Made by a program: the position numbers and the translations under genes. From VRUE01 sp044867925 (GTDB taxonomy: Bacteria; Actinomycetota; Thermoleophilia; Solirubrobacterales; 70-9), in contig JBIOVV010000008.1 of NCBI GenBank assembly GCA_044867925.1, forward strand, positions 1 to 64,000: a DNA stretch of 64,000 nucleotides, in the 5' to 3' direction. The notes beneath the pieces are model-generated. The model did no database searches. It saw nothing but the letters and a program-made list of their open reading frames with translations, and was not told where the DNA came from. The stretch's first letter is position 1, and each line of letters opens with the position of its first letter. Positions 49,620-57,381 of this stretch are shown in pieces.

Positions 49620-50119
49620 TGCATACGCATTGCAAACGCATCTACAGCGCAATGCCGATGCATTGCCAGCGCATATGCAATGGGCGATGCGAAACACCAT
49701 GCGTCAGCGATGCCAGTACAGAGACTAGAGACCAGAGACCAGATCTAGGGGTAGGGCTTGACACTTCCAATCAGTTCGTAAGCCCTTCCCCTGTTGTTCG
49801 TGACGTAGTGGTGACTCGCTCCTCGGCGCAGCGTGAGGTGTGGCACCACCTGACTGCCGGTCTCGGCTGGCTATCCGCGAACGATCACGGTCGTCCCTGG
49901 CCGCTCCCTCGTCGCGACCGACTGGCCTCTCTGCTCGCCGAGTTCGATGAGGATCTTTGTGTCGCTGCGGCCCGCGAGGCCCGCGAAATCGTCCAGTCCC
50001 AGGACCGGGCACCGAATATCACTGCACTCTTCGAGAAGAAGCTCCGCGACCTAGCATCGGTACGCACTGCAGTCCGGGGCGCACTGGCCGACGTGGGGGA
50101 GGGGGAGCCATGCCTCTAG
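49619..50119 (+). CDS. Hypothetical protein after DUF1376, 166 aa
   Basis: ATG overlapping the previous stop (TGATG). The first 40 residues are unusual (MHTHCKRIYSAMPMHCQRIC) because they translate the repeated GCAATGC stretch. From about 60 the protein is helical (REVWHHLTAGLGWLSANDHGR, DRLASLLAEFDEDLCVAAAREAREIVQ). A later start such as a GTG near 49805 is possible. It may be the other half of a split initiator gene. Confidence 0.5.
   Translation: MHTHCKRIYSAMPMHCQRICNGRCETPCVSDASTETRDQRPDLGVGLDTSNQFVSPSPVVRDVVVTRSSAQREVWHHLTAGLGWLSANDHGRPWPLPRRDRLASLLAEFDEDLCVAAAREAREIVQSQDRAPNITALFEKKLRDLASVRTAVRGALADVGEGEPCL
49627..49700 (+). repeat. Cluster of GCAATG/CATTGC words, possible iteron-like origin
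   Basis: GCATTGC (49627), GCAATGC (49649), GCATTGC (49660) and GCAATG (49677) occur on both strands within about 56 bp, with further GATGC and ATGCG words to about 49715. They lie directly behind the DUF1376 initiator-like gene. Lambda-type phages keep iterons inside the initiator gene. Alternatively it is a biased codon run. Confidence 0.35.
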
Positions 50120-50724
50120 CCGAGAAAGTAAGCGGGCTGGCGCTGGTGGAATGGCTCGAAGGTCTTGGGCGCCCCCTGAGCGACTCGTTCATCGGCAATA
50201 CGAACGCCCGGAGGGTTCGCCGTTGGCGTCAAGGAGAGAACCCGTCGATCTGGGACGTCGATGCCTTCTTGATCGACCTCGACATTCATCTCGACGAGCT
50301 ACCGGAGAAGTTGCGACCCGATGTTCCGGTTGCTGCCAGCGGTCGAGGCGGAGGCGTCCCCAAGGGCTATAAGGCAAAGCTGAGCGACAAGCAGCTCCGT
50401 GTGCTCCATCGCTTCCACACTGAGCGCCAGGTAACCGCCGCATCGCTCGCCGCGCAAGTCTGGGAGCAAGCCGGATTTGCTTCGGCGGAATCTGCGGCCT
50501 GGTCGATTCGCCAAGGGTTTAAACGCCTCGGACTCCCGCTGGTCAATTACCACGCCAGGGCAGCGGGCGCACGCAGTTGCTCCGACCAGAACGCAAAGGG
50601 CGAGCCCTGCGCGCAGCGCCCTCTCGCCGACTCGGAGAAATGCTGGGGTCACGATCCGAGGACACGCGATCTGGCACGCGCCAATGGGCTTCGGAATTCA
50701 CCTTGGGTGAGGGAGGCAGCATGA
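50110..50724 (+). CDS. Putative replication or DNA-binding protein, 204 aa
   Basis: The N-terminal half shows a helix-turn-helix-like segment (ASLAAQVWEQAGFASAESAAWSIRQGFKRLGLPL, about residues 105-140) after a helical part (FIGNTNARRVRRWRQG), suggesting DNA binding. The C-terminal part has CSDQNAKGEPCAQ ... CWGHDPRTR, a zinc site found in actinophage proteins. ATG 50110 overlaps the preceding gene by 10 nt. Function unknown. Confidence 0.6.
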   Translation: MPLAEKVSGLALVEWLEGLGRPLSDSFIGNTNARRVRRWRQGENPSIWDVDAFLIDLDIHLDELPEKLRPDVPVAASGRGGGVPKGYKAKLSDKQLRVLHRFHTERQVTAASLAAQVWEQAGFASAESAAWSIRQGFKRLGLPLVNYHARAAGARSCSDQNAKGEPCAQRPLADSEKCWGHDPRTRDLARANGLRNSPWVREAA

Positions 50725-50885
50725 AGGTCGAGGTCCAAACCTCCCCGGAGATCCTTGCCTCTCACGGCGGTCGCTACTCGGAGTGCAACGCCGCCATCCG
50801 CAAGGGCGAGCCGATCAAGGAAGTGACCGCCACGAAACGGTATGTGCACCCCGAGTGCGTGCCCATTCAGGAGGGGCGCTTCTGA
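50721..50885 (+). CDS. Small zinc-binding protein, 54 aa
   Basis: ATG overlapping the previous stop; CNAAIRKGEPI and YVHPECVP suggest a PARP-type or LIM-like half zinc finger (C...C/H...H-x2-C). Short and coupled to both neighbours (the stop shares a base with the next ATG). Unknown. Confidence 0.5.
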   Translation: MKVEVQTSPEILASHGGRYSECNAAIRKGEPIKEVTATKRYVHPECVPIQEGRF

Positions 50886-51409
50886 TGCGCTTCGTCTGCG
50901 ACCAGGGCTGCGTCGAAGAGGGGACGAAGAAGAACCCGCCACCTCGCATCTGCCCCGAGCACGGCTCCCCGTTCGTCTACGAGAAGGAGATGAAGCGGGC
51001 GCCGCTCAGGGCGGTCAGCGACTGCGGCTCGGAGGAGGCGCGCCGGCGGGGCTCAACCCTGAAGCGTGGTCGCGGCTTCGCAGTCACTAAGGCCCAGCGA
51101 GACAAGGTCCGTGACCTCCCCTGCATCGTCACTGGCCAGGACCGCCACGAAGCCACGATCCACCCGATGCATGTCTGGGACCGCAGCCGCGGTGGATGTG
51201 ACGACCCGCTCTGCGTAGTCCCCGGCAGCGCCGAGATCCACCGGCTCTATGACGAACGCAAGCTGGACATCCTGCCCCACCTGCTCAACCGCGGTTACTT
51301 CAAAGAGCTAGCCCACATCATCGAGGCCCATGAAGTAAGTCCGACGATGCTTCTGGAGCGCGTGACGTGCCAGGAGTGGCGCCCGGCTGAGACGAGGGCT
51401 GCGGCGTGA
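50885..51409 (+). CDS. HNH/Ref-like nuclease, 174 aa
   Basis: Start MRFVCDQGCVEEG with cysteines for zinc. The core is LPCIVTGQDRHEATIHPMHVWDRSRGGCDDPLCVVPGSAEIHRLYDERKLD, where CxxTG, H-x-x-H, D-x-x-C-x-x-P and HxxxH are spaced as in HNH/Ref nucleases that act with RecA filaments in phages. It could cut D-loops or help recombination. ATG shares a base with the previous stop; overlap with the methyltransferase GTG. Confidence 0.65.
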   Translation: MRFVCDQGCVEEGTKKNPPPRICPEHGSPFVYEKEMKRAPLRAVSDCGSEEARRRGSTLKRGRGFAVTKAQRDKVRDLPCIVTGQDRHEATIHPMHVWDRSRGGCDDPLCVVPGSAEIHRLYDERKLDILPHLLNRGYFKELAHIIEAHEVSPTMLLERVTCQEWRPAETRAAA

Positions 51410-52629
51410 GGCCGGTCCTCCTGGACGAAGCGATCGACGCCTTCGCTGGTCCCGGCGGTTGGGACTGGGCGCTGAAGGCGCTCGGGATCGACCCGCTTGG
51501 GATCGAGTGGGATGACGCTGCCTGCCAGACGCGAGCTGCAGCAGGCCTTCGCACCAAGCAGGCTGACGTTGCCGCCCTCAATCCTCGCGACTTTTCTCCC
51601 TGCCGGCTCTTCTTGGCCTCGCCTCCCTGCCCGACCTTCTCCCGCGCCGGCAAGGGCGATGGAATCGCCGACATGCCGCTGGTTTACGAAGCGGCTCGGG
51701 TCACCGCCAACCGCAAGCCAGTCCCCGAACTCCCCTGGCGCGACGATCGCTCAGCCCTCGTCGTCGAGCCCTTGCGCTGGGTACTCGCCCTCGAACCGGA
51801 CTTTGTTGCCTGGGAGCAAGTCCCGGACGTGCTCCCCTTCTGGGAGTTCTGCGCCGAGATTCTGCGAAGGCACGGCTGGAACGTCTGGACCGGAGTTCTC
51901 GAGGCCGAGCGCTACGGCGTCGCCCAGACAAGGGAGCGCGCGATCCTCATGGCCTCCCGGCTCGGCCCCGTCCACCCCCCGAAGCCCACGCACCAGCGCT
52001 ACGTCAAGGGCGAGCCTCAGCGCCACGACGTGACCATGGAGGGCGAGGTTCTGCCTTGGGTGTCGATGGCTGAAGCGCTGGGCTGGGACGCCGTGATCGA
52101 CCGGCCAGCGCCGACCGTTACCGGCGGCGGGACGGCCACGGGTGGCCCAGAGGTTTTCGGCTCGCAGGGGCGCAAGGCGATCTTGGAGGCGGTCAGATTC
52201 CGCAACGGCAACCAAGAGAACGCCGCCGTTCGGCCCGCAACCGACCCAGCGCCGACCATTCACTTCGGCAAGGCAGTGAATCAGGTCGAGTGGGTCCTCG
52301 ACCGCCGCCAACAAAACAGCGATGGCTCCCCTGTACCCCCTGTACTCACGAGCAGGCCGGCGCCGACCCTCACGGCAAACTGGCTTGGCGACCCGCGCCT
52401 GAGTTCACCGACGCACCACAACCACGGCGAGCAGAATGCGCATTCGATCCGGGTCACCCTTGAGGAGGCCGCGGTACTCCAGAGCTTCCCGCCCGACTAT
52501 CCCTTTCAGGGCACCAAAAGCAAGCGCTTTGAGCAGGTAGGGAACGCCGTCCCGCCACTGCTGGCGCACGCGGTTCTCTCAACGCTTCTGGCGCCTGTCC
52601 TCTCCGCCGAACTCGCTGAGGCCGCATGA
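51406..52629 (+). CDS. DNA (cytosine-5) methyltransferase, 407 aa
   Basis: Motifs in order: FAGPGGW (motif I, about residues 13-19), PPCPTFS (motif IV with catalytic Cys75), WEQV (variant of ENV, motif VI), YGVAQTRERAI (motif VIII, Q-x-R-x-R) and VGNAVPPLL (motif X). The region before motif X (about 210-330) is the target-recognition domain. It methylates cytosine in phage DNA, usually to escape host restriction. No partner endonuclease is visible. GTG start in overlap; motifs intact, so probably active. Confidence 0.93.
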   Translation: MRPVLLDEAIDAFAGPGGWDWALKALGIDPLGIEWDDAACQTRAAAGLRTKQADVAALNPRDFSPCRLFLASPPCPTFSRAGKGDGIADMPLVYEAARVTANRKPVPELPWRDDRSALVVEPLRWVLALEPDFVAWEQVPDVLPFWEFCAEILRRHGWNVWTGVLEAERYGVAQTRERAILMASRLGPVHPPKPTHQRYVKGEPQRHDVTMEGEVLPWVSMAEALGWDAVIDRPAPTVTGGGTATGGPEVFGSQGRKAILEAVRFRNGNQENAAVRPATDPAPTIHFGKAVNQVEWVLDRRQQNSDGSPVPPVLTSRPAPTLTANWLGDPRLSSPTHHNHGEQNAHSIRVTLEEAAVLQSFPPDYPFQGTKSKRFEQVGNAVPPLLAHAVLSTLLAPVLSAELAEAA

Positions 52630-52741
52630 CCAACTTCAACCAACCGCAATCACAGGCGGTCGCTTCTGGCTGCCTCGAAGAGAGAAGGGGGGTGGAGAGA
52701 GCGCCCCTTGAAAGCCGACCGCTTCAGGCCGGTAACAAGCG

Positions 52742-52942
52742 ATGCACCGCCGTCGATACAGCCACGCCCGTTACAGCTCGCTCGAACGCACCGCGGCGAC
52801 CTTCGGCGTCCTCCTCGGACTCGCTGAGTTCGGCGCCGGCGGACTCCTTCTCCTCCTCGCCGCAGCCCTCATCGCCTGGGGCCTCAACGCAATCAACCAG
52901 TACTTCCACCCCGAAAAAAGGAGCGCCCCTGATGGCCAGTGA
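52742..52942 (+). CDS. Single-pass membrane protein nested in a longer frame, 66 aa
   Basis: MHRRRYSHARYSSLERT then TFGVLLGLAEFGAGGLLLLLAAALIAWGL (hydrophobic helix) and a polar end. The other frame here (open from ATG 52626) gives a low-complexity run of S, A and P, the usual sign of a shadow. The gene overlaps the start of the next by 11 nt. Possible function in the host membrane is unknown. Confidence 0.6.
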   Translation: MHRRRYSHARYSSLERTAATFGVLLGLAEFGAGGLLLLLAAALIAWGLNAINQYFHPEKRSAPDGQ

Positions 52943-54518
52943 GACCTCTAGCCCCAAGTCCCCTACTGAGGTACCGGAGCAGTGGGCTGAAGAGTTGGCG
53001 AAGGCCCGCTTCGGGCATGACAACGACTGGGCCGATGTTGGCGGGGAGCGGAGAGAGGGCATGCTGGAAAGAGCCCGCCTCGATCTCCTCGTGCTGACCC
53101 CGATCCTCCCCGTCCTCTCCCAGCACTACGAGCAGCAGATTGAGGCGCATCAGGAGCGCGCAGAGCAAGCCGAGGCAGCCCTGAAGGACTGTAAGGAGCT
53201 GGTCAGAGAAGGCCGAGACGCCATATCCGGTCTCGACAAGGACATGTGGCCGAGTCGTGAGGCACATGAGGCAGCCCGAGCCCGAGCCCGTGACTGGGTC
53301 GAAGAGGCCTCTGCCCTGCAAGCCACCCCACTACCAGGAGGAGACGGGGGGGAGAAGTGGCGCGACGAGGTTGTGCGCTGGTCGCGATCACTTGCGGACC
53401 ACGCCGAAAAGATGGTCGGCCGTTGCGAGGAAGCCGGACCCGACGGCGACAACAAGATGTTCCACCTGGCTTGGTCGGAAGCGGCCCGGATCTACAACGA
53501 TGTCATCGCGAAGGTCAACTCGCTCGGCGGCAAGAAGCAGCCCCAGCCCGAGCAGGTAGAGCAGTGCGATGGGAGCGGGTCATTCTTGCGATGGCTGACC
53601 GATGAGATCGCCGCACTGGAACGCATCGACCTGACGGAGATCGGTATAGGTGACGGGTGGCTGGAGGCCTACCGGCTGGCCATGCGTGAAGCTGAGCGAT
53701 TCGGTCTCCGCTGCCAACCAGGAGGAGGTGAGGAGAGCGGGGTCGGCGCTGGAGCTTCGCCAACTGCACCGGGGGTTGATCGCCCTGGCCCAGTGGGTGC
53801 CTCTAGCGCCGATCCGGCTCCCGACCCAAAGGGAGGTGATGCACATGCCGGAAGTTCTGCCATACGGAGGAACCAAAGCATCCAAGTAGCTGAACCCGGA
53901 GCCGACCAGGTGGAATGCTGCGGGAAAGCCTCCGAGACAGGTGACTGCTGCGGCGAGCCGATTCCAGCCGACCACCACGGTTCCGGGCCAGCAGTCTCGG
54001 AGACAGGAAGTTCAAAGCATTGGCCGAGGGCGACCATGCGGCTCCTCCTCCCGCTCTATCGCAATGGGGCGACGCCGCTCCACGCTGAGGGTGGCGAAAT
54101 CGGCTACCGCTCGGGCAGCGAAGAATCCGCAGACGGCAAAGAGATCGAGTTGTGGTTTGCCCTCGACCCCCGGCACTTCACTGTCGACCCCCAGCCTAGA
54201 TACACGCTGGAGGAGATCCGGGAGCGACTTCTACTGGTCGATTCGTTCTGGCCCGAGCAGGTAACGGCGCGGACCAAAGACCAGGACGAATGGGTCAAGC
54301 GCCGTGCAGTTCTCGATGCCTTCCCCCAGTCCACCCAGAAGGGAGCGCCGAAGCCCTCTGAGATCAACGCGAGCGATCTCACTCGCTGGATTCTCGATGC
54401 CCTAGAACGCCCCGCCGACGACCCTGACGACAAAGAGTCGGCCTACATGCAGAAGCGAATTCAGGCGGCGATTGAAGCCTGGTTCGCACCACACGAGGAG
54501 GCAGCCGATGAAGCTTGA
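52932..54518 (+). CDS. Mosaic protein with DnaJ-like zinc motif linkers, 528 aa
   Basis: ATG 52932 has AAAAAAGGAG about 8 nt upstream; the frame is open back to ATG 52626, which overlaps the cytosine methyltransferase stop. The first 230 residues are coiled coil (QIEAHQERAEQAEAALKDCKELV). Then a PEQVEQCDGSGSF zinc-like motif, a low-complexity stretch (about 265-315) overlaid by a small frame (53728-53889), an ECCGKASETGDCCGEP motif, and a compact end from ATG 54036 (RLLLPLYRNGATPL ... SAYMQKRIQAAIEAWF) that could be a gene of its own. Unknown. Confidence 0.5.
   Translation: MASETSSPKSPTEVPEQWAEELAKARFGHDNDWADVGGERREGMLERARLDLLVLTPILPVLSQHYEQQIEAHQERAEQAEAALKDCKELVREGRDAISGLDKDMWPSREAHEAARARARDWVEEASALQATPLPGGDGGEKWRDEVVRWSRSLADHAEKMVGRCEEAGPDGDNKMFHLAWSEAARIYNDVIAKVNSLGGKKQPQPEQVEQCDGSGSFLRWLTDEIAALERIDLTEIGIGDGWLEAYRLAMREAERFGLRCQPGGGEESGVGAGASPTAPGVDRPGPVGASSADPAPDPKGGDAHAGSSAIRRNQSIQVAEPGADQVECCGKASETGDCCGEPIPADHHGSGPAVSETGSSKHWPRATMRLLLPLYRNGATPLHAEGGEIGYRSGSEESADGKEIELWFALDPRHFTVDPQPRYTLEEIRERLLLVDSFWPEQVTARTKDQDEWVKRRAVLDAFPQSTQKGAPKPSEINASDLTRWILDALERPADDPDDKESAYMQKRIQAAIEAWFAPHEEAADEA
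53728..53889 (+). CDS. Possible nested small gene, about 53 aa
   Basis: In frame 1 inside the mosaic protein: GTG 53728 directly after AGGAGGAG, giving SALELRQLHRGLIALAQWVPLAPIRLPTQRE. That is more protein-like than the overlapping low-complexity frame. The ribosome site is closer to the start than ideal, so the true start is uncertain. Confidence 0.32.
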   Translation: MRRAGSALELRQLHRGLIALAQWVPLAPIRLPTQREVMHMPEVLPYGGTKASK

Positions 54519-54687
54519 CCCGCCTCAACTCCTGGTCGGGGGCCTTTCCGGCGCTGTCTACGTCGTCACCCACGGCAAGACGGAGGGCCGCGCTCTCATC
54601 GCCAGCCGCAAGTACGACGTGACAGAGCAGTTCGAGAAGGTCGCGACGGAACTCGGCTATTCGAAGGGAGCAGACGATGCCCGCTAG
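54508..54687 (+). CDS. Small hypothetical protein, 59 aa
   Basis: ATG overlapping the end of the mosaic gene gives MKLDPPQLLVGGLSGAVYVVTHGKTEGRALIASRKYDVTEQFE, a beta-rich small protein of recognisable globular pattern. Frame starts further upstream lack a ribosome site. Unknown. Confidence 0.55.
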   Translation: MKLDPPQLLVGGLSGAVYVVTHGKTEGRALIASRKYDVTEQFEKVATELGYSKGADDAR

Positions 54688-54719
54688 CGCTGTAGAGGCT
54701 CCAGAGGAGGCGGTGCGCG

Positions 54720-56252
54720 GTGGAGAGTGAGGGCCGGAAGGTAGTCATTCGCGAGGTCGAGCAGGTGATCGATCGGCTCCGAGCCGATGCAGACGGTGCT
54801 CGCGGAGTTGCGGACGGCAACTCCGAGGTGCTGGAGACGTCCGAGAATCTGGACCGCGCTGCGGCGATGCTCTCCGACCTCCCCAAGATCGAAGCAGCCT
54901 GCCGCTCCAAGGTAGTGGGGGAGGTGCGGGAGTCTCTTGCGCAGCTGATCACCGAGGACGAGTCGTGCGAATGCGAACCCGGCGATGGCGGCATCGGCAC
55001 CATTCGCTGCACCTTCCACCGCTTCGCGGATCGTCTCCTCGCCTCCCTCGACTCCTACGCCGAGCAGCCCCAAGACCAGGAGGTACGATCCGACGATGCT
55101 GACCAAGGCCCAGTTGGAAGAAGCGGTGACGCTGCTGCGGTCCACGGCGCGCAACGCCCGGGCGAACCGGGAACTGAGGGTGGCCCTGGAGCTGGAGCCG
55201 ATCCTTCACCAGCGCGAAGCCGAACTCGCAGCGCTGAGCTAGACCCGGCCTGTCCATACACCGAGCAGCCGGAGCAGGAGAAGGGATGTGACGGAACCGG
55301 CAAGATCACCTTCATTAAAGGACTGGCGGAGGACGCGAAGTTCAAGGTCGTCGATTGCCCCGGCTGTTCTCGTTGTCGCCTCGCCTCTGCCTTGCGGACC
55401 GTGGAGCAGCAACAGCGGCGTGCTGACAGCGAACAGGAGCGGGGAAACCGGCTCGAAGAGGAACTGGAGAAAGCCGTCGAGGCGCTCCAGTGGATCAAGT
55501 GCGATGCCGCCGACTGCGCCAGTTCGGAGCCGAAGGCGATCGTCGAGACCGTCCATTCGATCTCGCTGACCACGCTGCGTGACCTGGGCCGCGACGAAGC
55601 CCCGCGCAAACAGCCAGAGCAGGAGGACTGCGAGCGGTGTGGGGGCGAGGGTTGGTTGAGCAGCGGCGAGACCGGCGGCGACCACCTACCCCGTTGTCCC
55701 GACTGCAACGGCACCGGCAAGAAGCAACCCGGCCAGCCCGAGGAGGAAAACTCGGGTCAGAATTGGATGCAGACCTCGCTCGCCCTCCAGCACTTCGAGA
55801 GCGAGATGCGGAGCGCTGGCGAGTTGGCAAACGCCTCTGCTCCTGGTTCTGCGGATCGCACCCGCTACGAGACCGAAGCGAGCACCTATCGCTACATCCT
55901 GAAACAGATCCGTTCGGCCCACCCCGAGCAGCCCAAGGGGGAGGAGGGGTGCGACGGTAGCGGCCTCATCTCGGTTCGTGGTGGTGCGGTACCGGGCGCA
56001 GGCAGCGTCGGTCCACCGGAGAGCGCACCGTGCTCCGGCTGTACGAAGTGCACGTTGCCGCCTAGTGTCCTGACGGTCGACGAGGCCTCTGCTGTTGTCG
56101 CAGCCGCCTTTGCCGAAGACCACGATTCACGTGTCTTCGACGCCGTGATCAAGCGCCTGGGCGACTGGGTCGATGCTGATCTCGGGCTTGCCGCCTCCCA
56201 GCCCGACACCGGAGTTCGTTCCCCGGCACCCACTGAGGAGGAGTGTCCGTGA
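54720..56252 (+). CDS. Mosaic zinc-motif protein with nested gene, up to 510 aa
   Basis: Repeated module boundaries read EQPEQEKGCDGTG, KQPEQEDCERCGGEGW ... CPDCNGTGKK, EQPKGEEGCDGSG, each a DnaJ-type CxGxG or CxxC zinc motif, with coiled-coil parts between (VEQQQRRADSEQERGNRLEEELEKAVEAL). Residues about 125-175 are a shadow of a nested gene at 55096-55242. The similar motif PEQVEQCDGSG in the preceding protein shows the two are related. GTG 54720 start. The function is unknown. Confidence 0.55.
   Translation: MESEGRKVVIREVEQVIDRLRADADGARGVADGNSEVLETSENLDRAAAMLSDLPKIEAACRSKVVGEVRESLAQLITEDESCECEPGDGGIGTIRCTFHRFADRLLASLDSYAEQPQDQEVRSDDADQGPVGRSGDAAAVHGAQRPGEPGTEGGPGAGADPSPARSRTRSAELDPACPYTEQPEQEKGCDGTGKITFIKGLAEDAKFKVVDCPGCSRCRLASALRTVEQQQRRADSEQERGNRLEEELEKAVEALQWIKCDAADCASSEPKAIVETVHSISLTTLRDLGRDEAPRKQPEQEDCERCGGEGWLSSGETGGDHLPRCPDCNGTGKKQPGQPEEENSGQNWMQTSLALQHFESEMRSAGELANASAPGSADRTRYETEASTYRYILKQIRSAHPEQPKGEEGCDGSGLISVRGGAVPGAGSVGPPESAPCSGCTKCTLPPSVLTVDEASAVVAAAFAEDHDSRVFDAVIKRLGDWVDADLGLAASQPDTGVRSPAPTEEECP
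55096..55242 (+). CDS. Nested small helical protein, 48 aa
   Basis: In frame 1, ATG 55096 (AGGAGG 12 nt upstream) encodes MLTKAQLEEAVTLLRSTARNARANRELRVALELEPILHQ..., an amphipathic helix pair. The overlapping frame is low complexity here (GPVGRSGDAAAVHGAQRPGEPG), typical of a shadow. It lies exactly between the EQPQDQE and EQPEQEK boundaries of the mosaic, as if inserted there. Confidence 0.6.
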   Translation: MLTKAQLEEAVTLLRSTARNARANRELRVALELEPILHQREAELAALS

Positions 56253-57076
56253 GGCGCGTAGCAATGTTCAGCGGTGGTGTCGGCTCTTGGGCCGCGGCGA
56301 AGAGAGCCGCCGAATTACACGGAACCGATGATCTCGTTCTTCTCTTCGCTGACACCCTCATCGAGGACGGGGATCTTTATCGCTTTCTAGACGAGGCCGC
56401 AGAGAACATCCGCGCCCCTTTGGTCAAGATCGCCGAGGGCCGTGATCCGTGGCAGGTGTTCTTCGATAAACGATTCCTCGGCAATACTCGAATCGATCCC
56501 TGCTCGGCTGTTCTCAAGCGCGAATTCATGCGGCGCTGGCTGGAGGAGAATCGCGACCCTAAAGACACCATTGCGATCATCGGCTACGACTGGGAGGAGC
56601 AGCACCGAATCGAGAGAGCCGCAGGCTATTGGGAACCGTGGAAAGTCGAAGCCCCGCTGGCCGAGGCGCCCTACGTCGGCAAGGATGAGGCGTTCGAATG
56701 GCTGGAGGCAGAAGGGCTTGAATCCCCCGCCCTTTACGCCGAAGGATTCGCTCACAACAACTGCGGCGGATTCTGCGTCAAGGCTGGACAAGCACAGTTC
56801 GAGCTTCTCCTCCGGTCTAAGCCCGAACTCTATCGCTACCACGAGGGCAGGGAGCAGGAGTTCCGCGAGTTTGTAGGCAAGGACGTCTCAATCCTGCGAG
56901 ATCGACGAGGCGGTGCTGTCAAACCATTGACCCTTCGCGCCTTCCGTGAACGCATTGAAGGCAATCCGTCTCTCTTTGACCACAACGAGTGGGGCGCCTG
57001 TTCTTGCATGGAACCGAATCCGGCTACCGATCAGGCCCTGGCTTTGGCGGCATCCACTGAGGAGGGGAGGCGGTGA
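56249..57076 (+). CDS. PAPS-reductase-like / adenine nucleotide alpha-hydrolase, 275 aa
   Basis: MRRVAMFSGGVGSWAAAKRAAELHGTDDLVLLFADTLIEDGDLYRF opens with the SGGxxS PP-loop for ATP (residues about 8-19), then PCSAVLKREFMRRWL with a cysteine as in PAPS reductases, and HNNCGGFCVKAGQAQFELLL later, with several cysteines. The fold activates a carbonyl or sulfate by adenylation. Phage relatives occur beside DNA-modification genes, which fits the methyltransferases here, but the substrate is unknown. GTG 56249 start in overlap, with GAGGAGGAG upstream. Confidence 0.75.
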   Translation: MRRVAMFSGGVGSWAAAKRAAELHGTDDLVLLFADTLIEDGDLYRFLDEAAENIRAPLVKIAEGRDPWQVFFDKRFLGNTRIDPCSAVLKREFMRRWLEENRDPKDTIAIIGYDWEEQHRIERAAGYWEPWKVEAPLAEAPYVGKDEAFEWLEAEGLESPALYAEGFAHNNCGGFCVKAGQAQFELLLRSKPELYRYHEGREQEFREFVGKDVSILRDRRGGAVKPLTLRAFRERIEGNPSLFDHNEWGACSCMEPNPATDQALALAASTEEGRR

Positions 57077-57381
57077 GGGGGTTGGGGCCAGACGAGGGGT
57101 TGAACGCGCTGCGTCATCCTGACTGTCGGGCATGCGACGAGAGGGAGATCGGCCAGCTCGCACAGATCCGTCGGCTGCGCGAGGCGCTTGCGGAAGACCG
57201 TTGCAAGTGGGACTTCGATGTGCTGCTCGCCGTCGGCGATGCACTGCTTGAGGAGGTCTACCCGGCAGGGGTGCCGCTCATCAGCGAAGGCGACGATCCC
57301 GGCCCTCGCCTCGTTGCTGCCCTCCGTGACTGTCGAGCCGCAATGTCCGCCCCCACAGAGCCACAGGAGGGAAGGAAGTGA
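57073..57381 (+). CDS. Hypothetical phage protein, 102 aa
   Basis: LRHPDCRACDEREIGQL carries a CxxC; the rest is helical and acidic (KWDFDVLLAVGDALLEEVYP, ALRDCRAAMSAP). GTG start overlapping the previous gene, stop overlapping the methyltransferase start. Unknown. Confidence 0.5.
   Translation: MRGLGPDEGLNALRHPDCRACDEREIGQLAQIRRLREALAEDRCKWDFDVLLAVGDALLEEVYPAGVPLISEGDDPGPRLVAALRDCRAAMSAPTEPQEGRK

Noticed and set aside
54677..54730. Seventeen-codon frame between two early genes
   Set aside because: It is too short, with no clear composition; it probably only bridges two overlapping genes.
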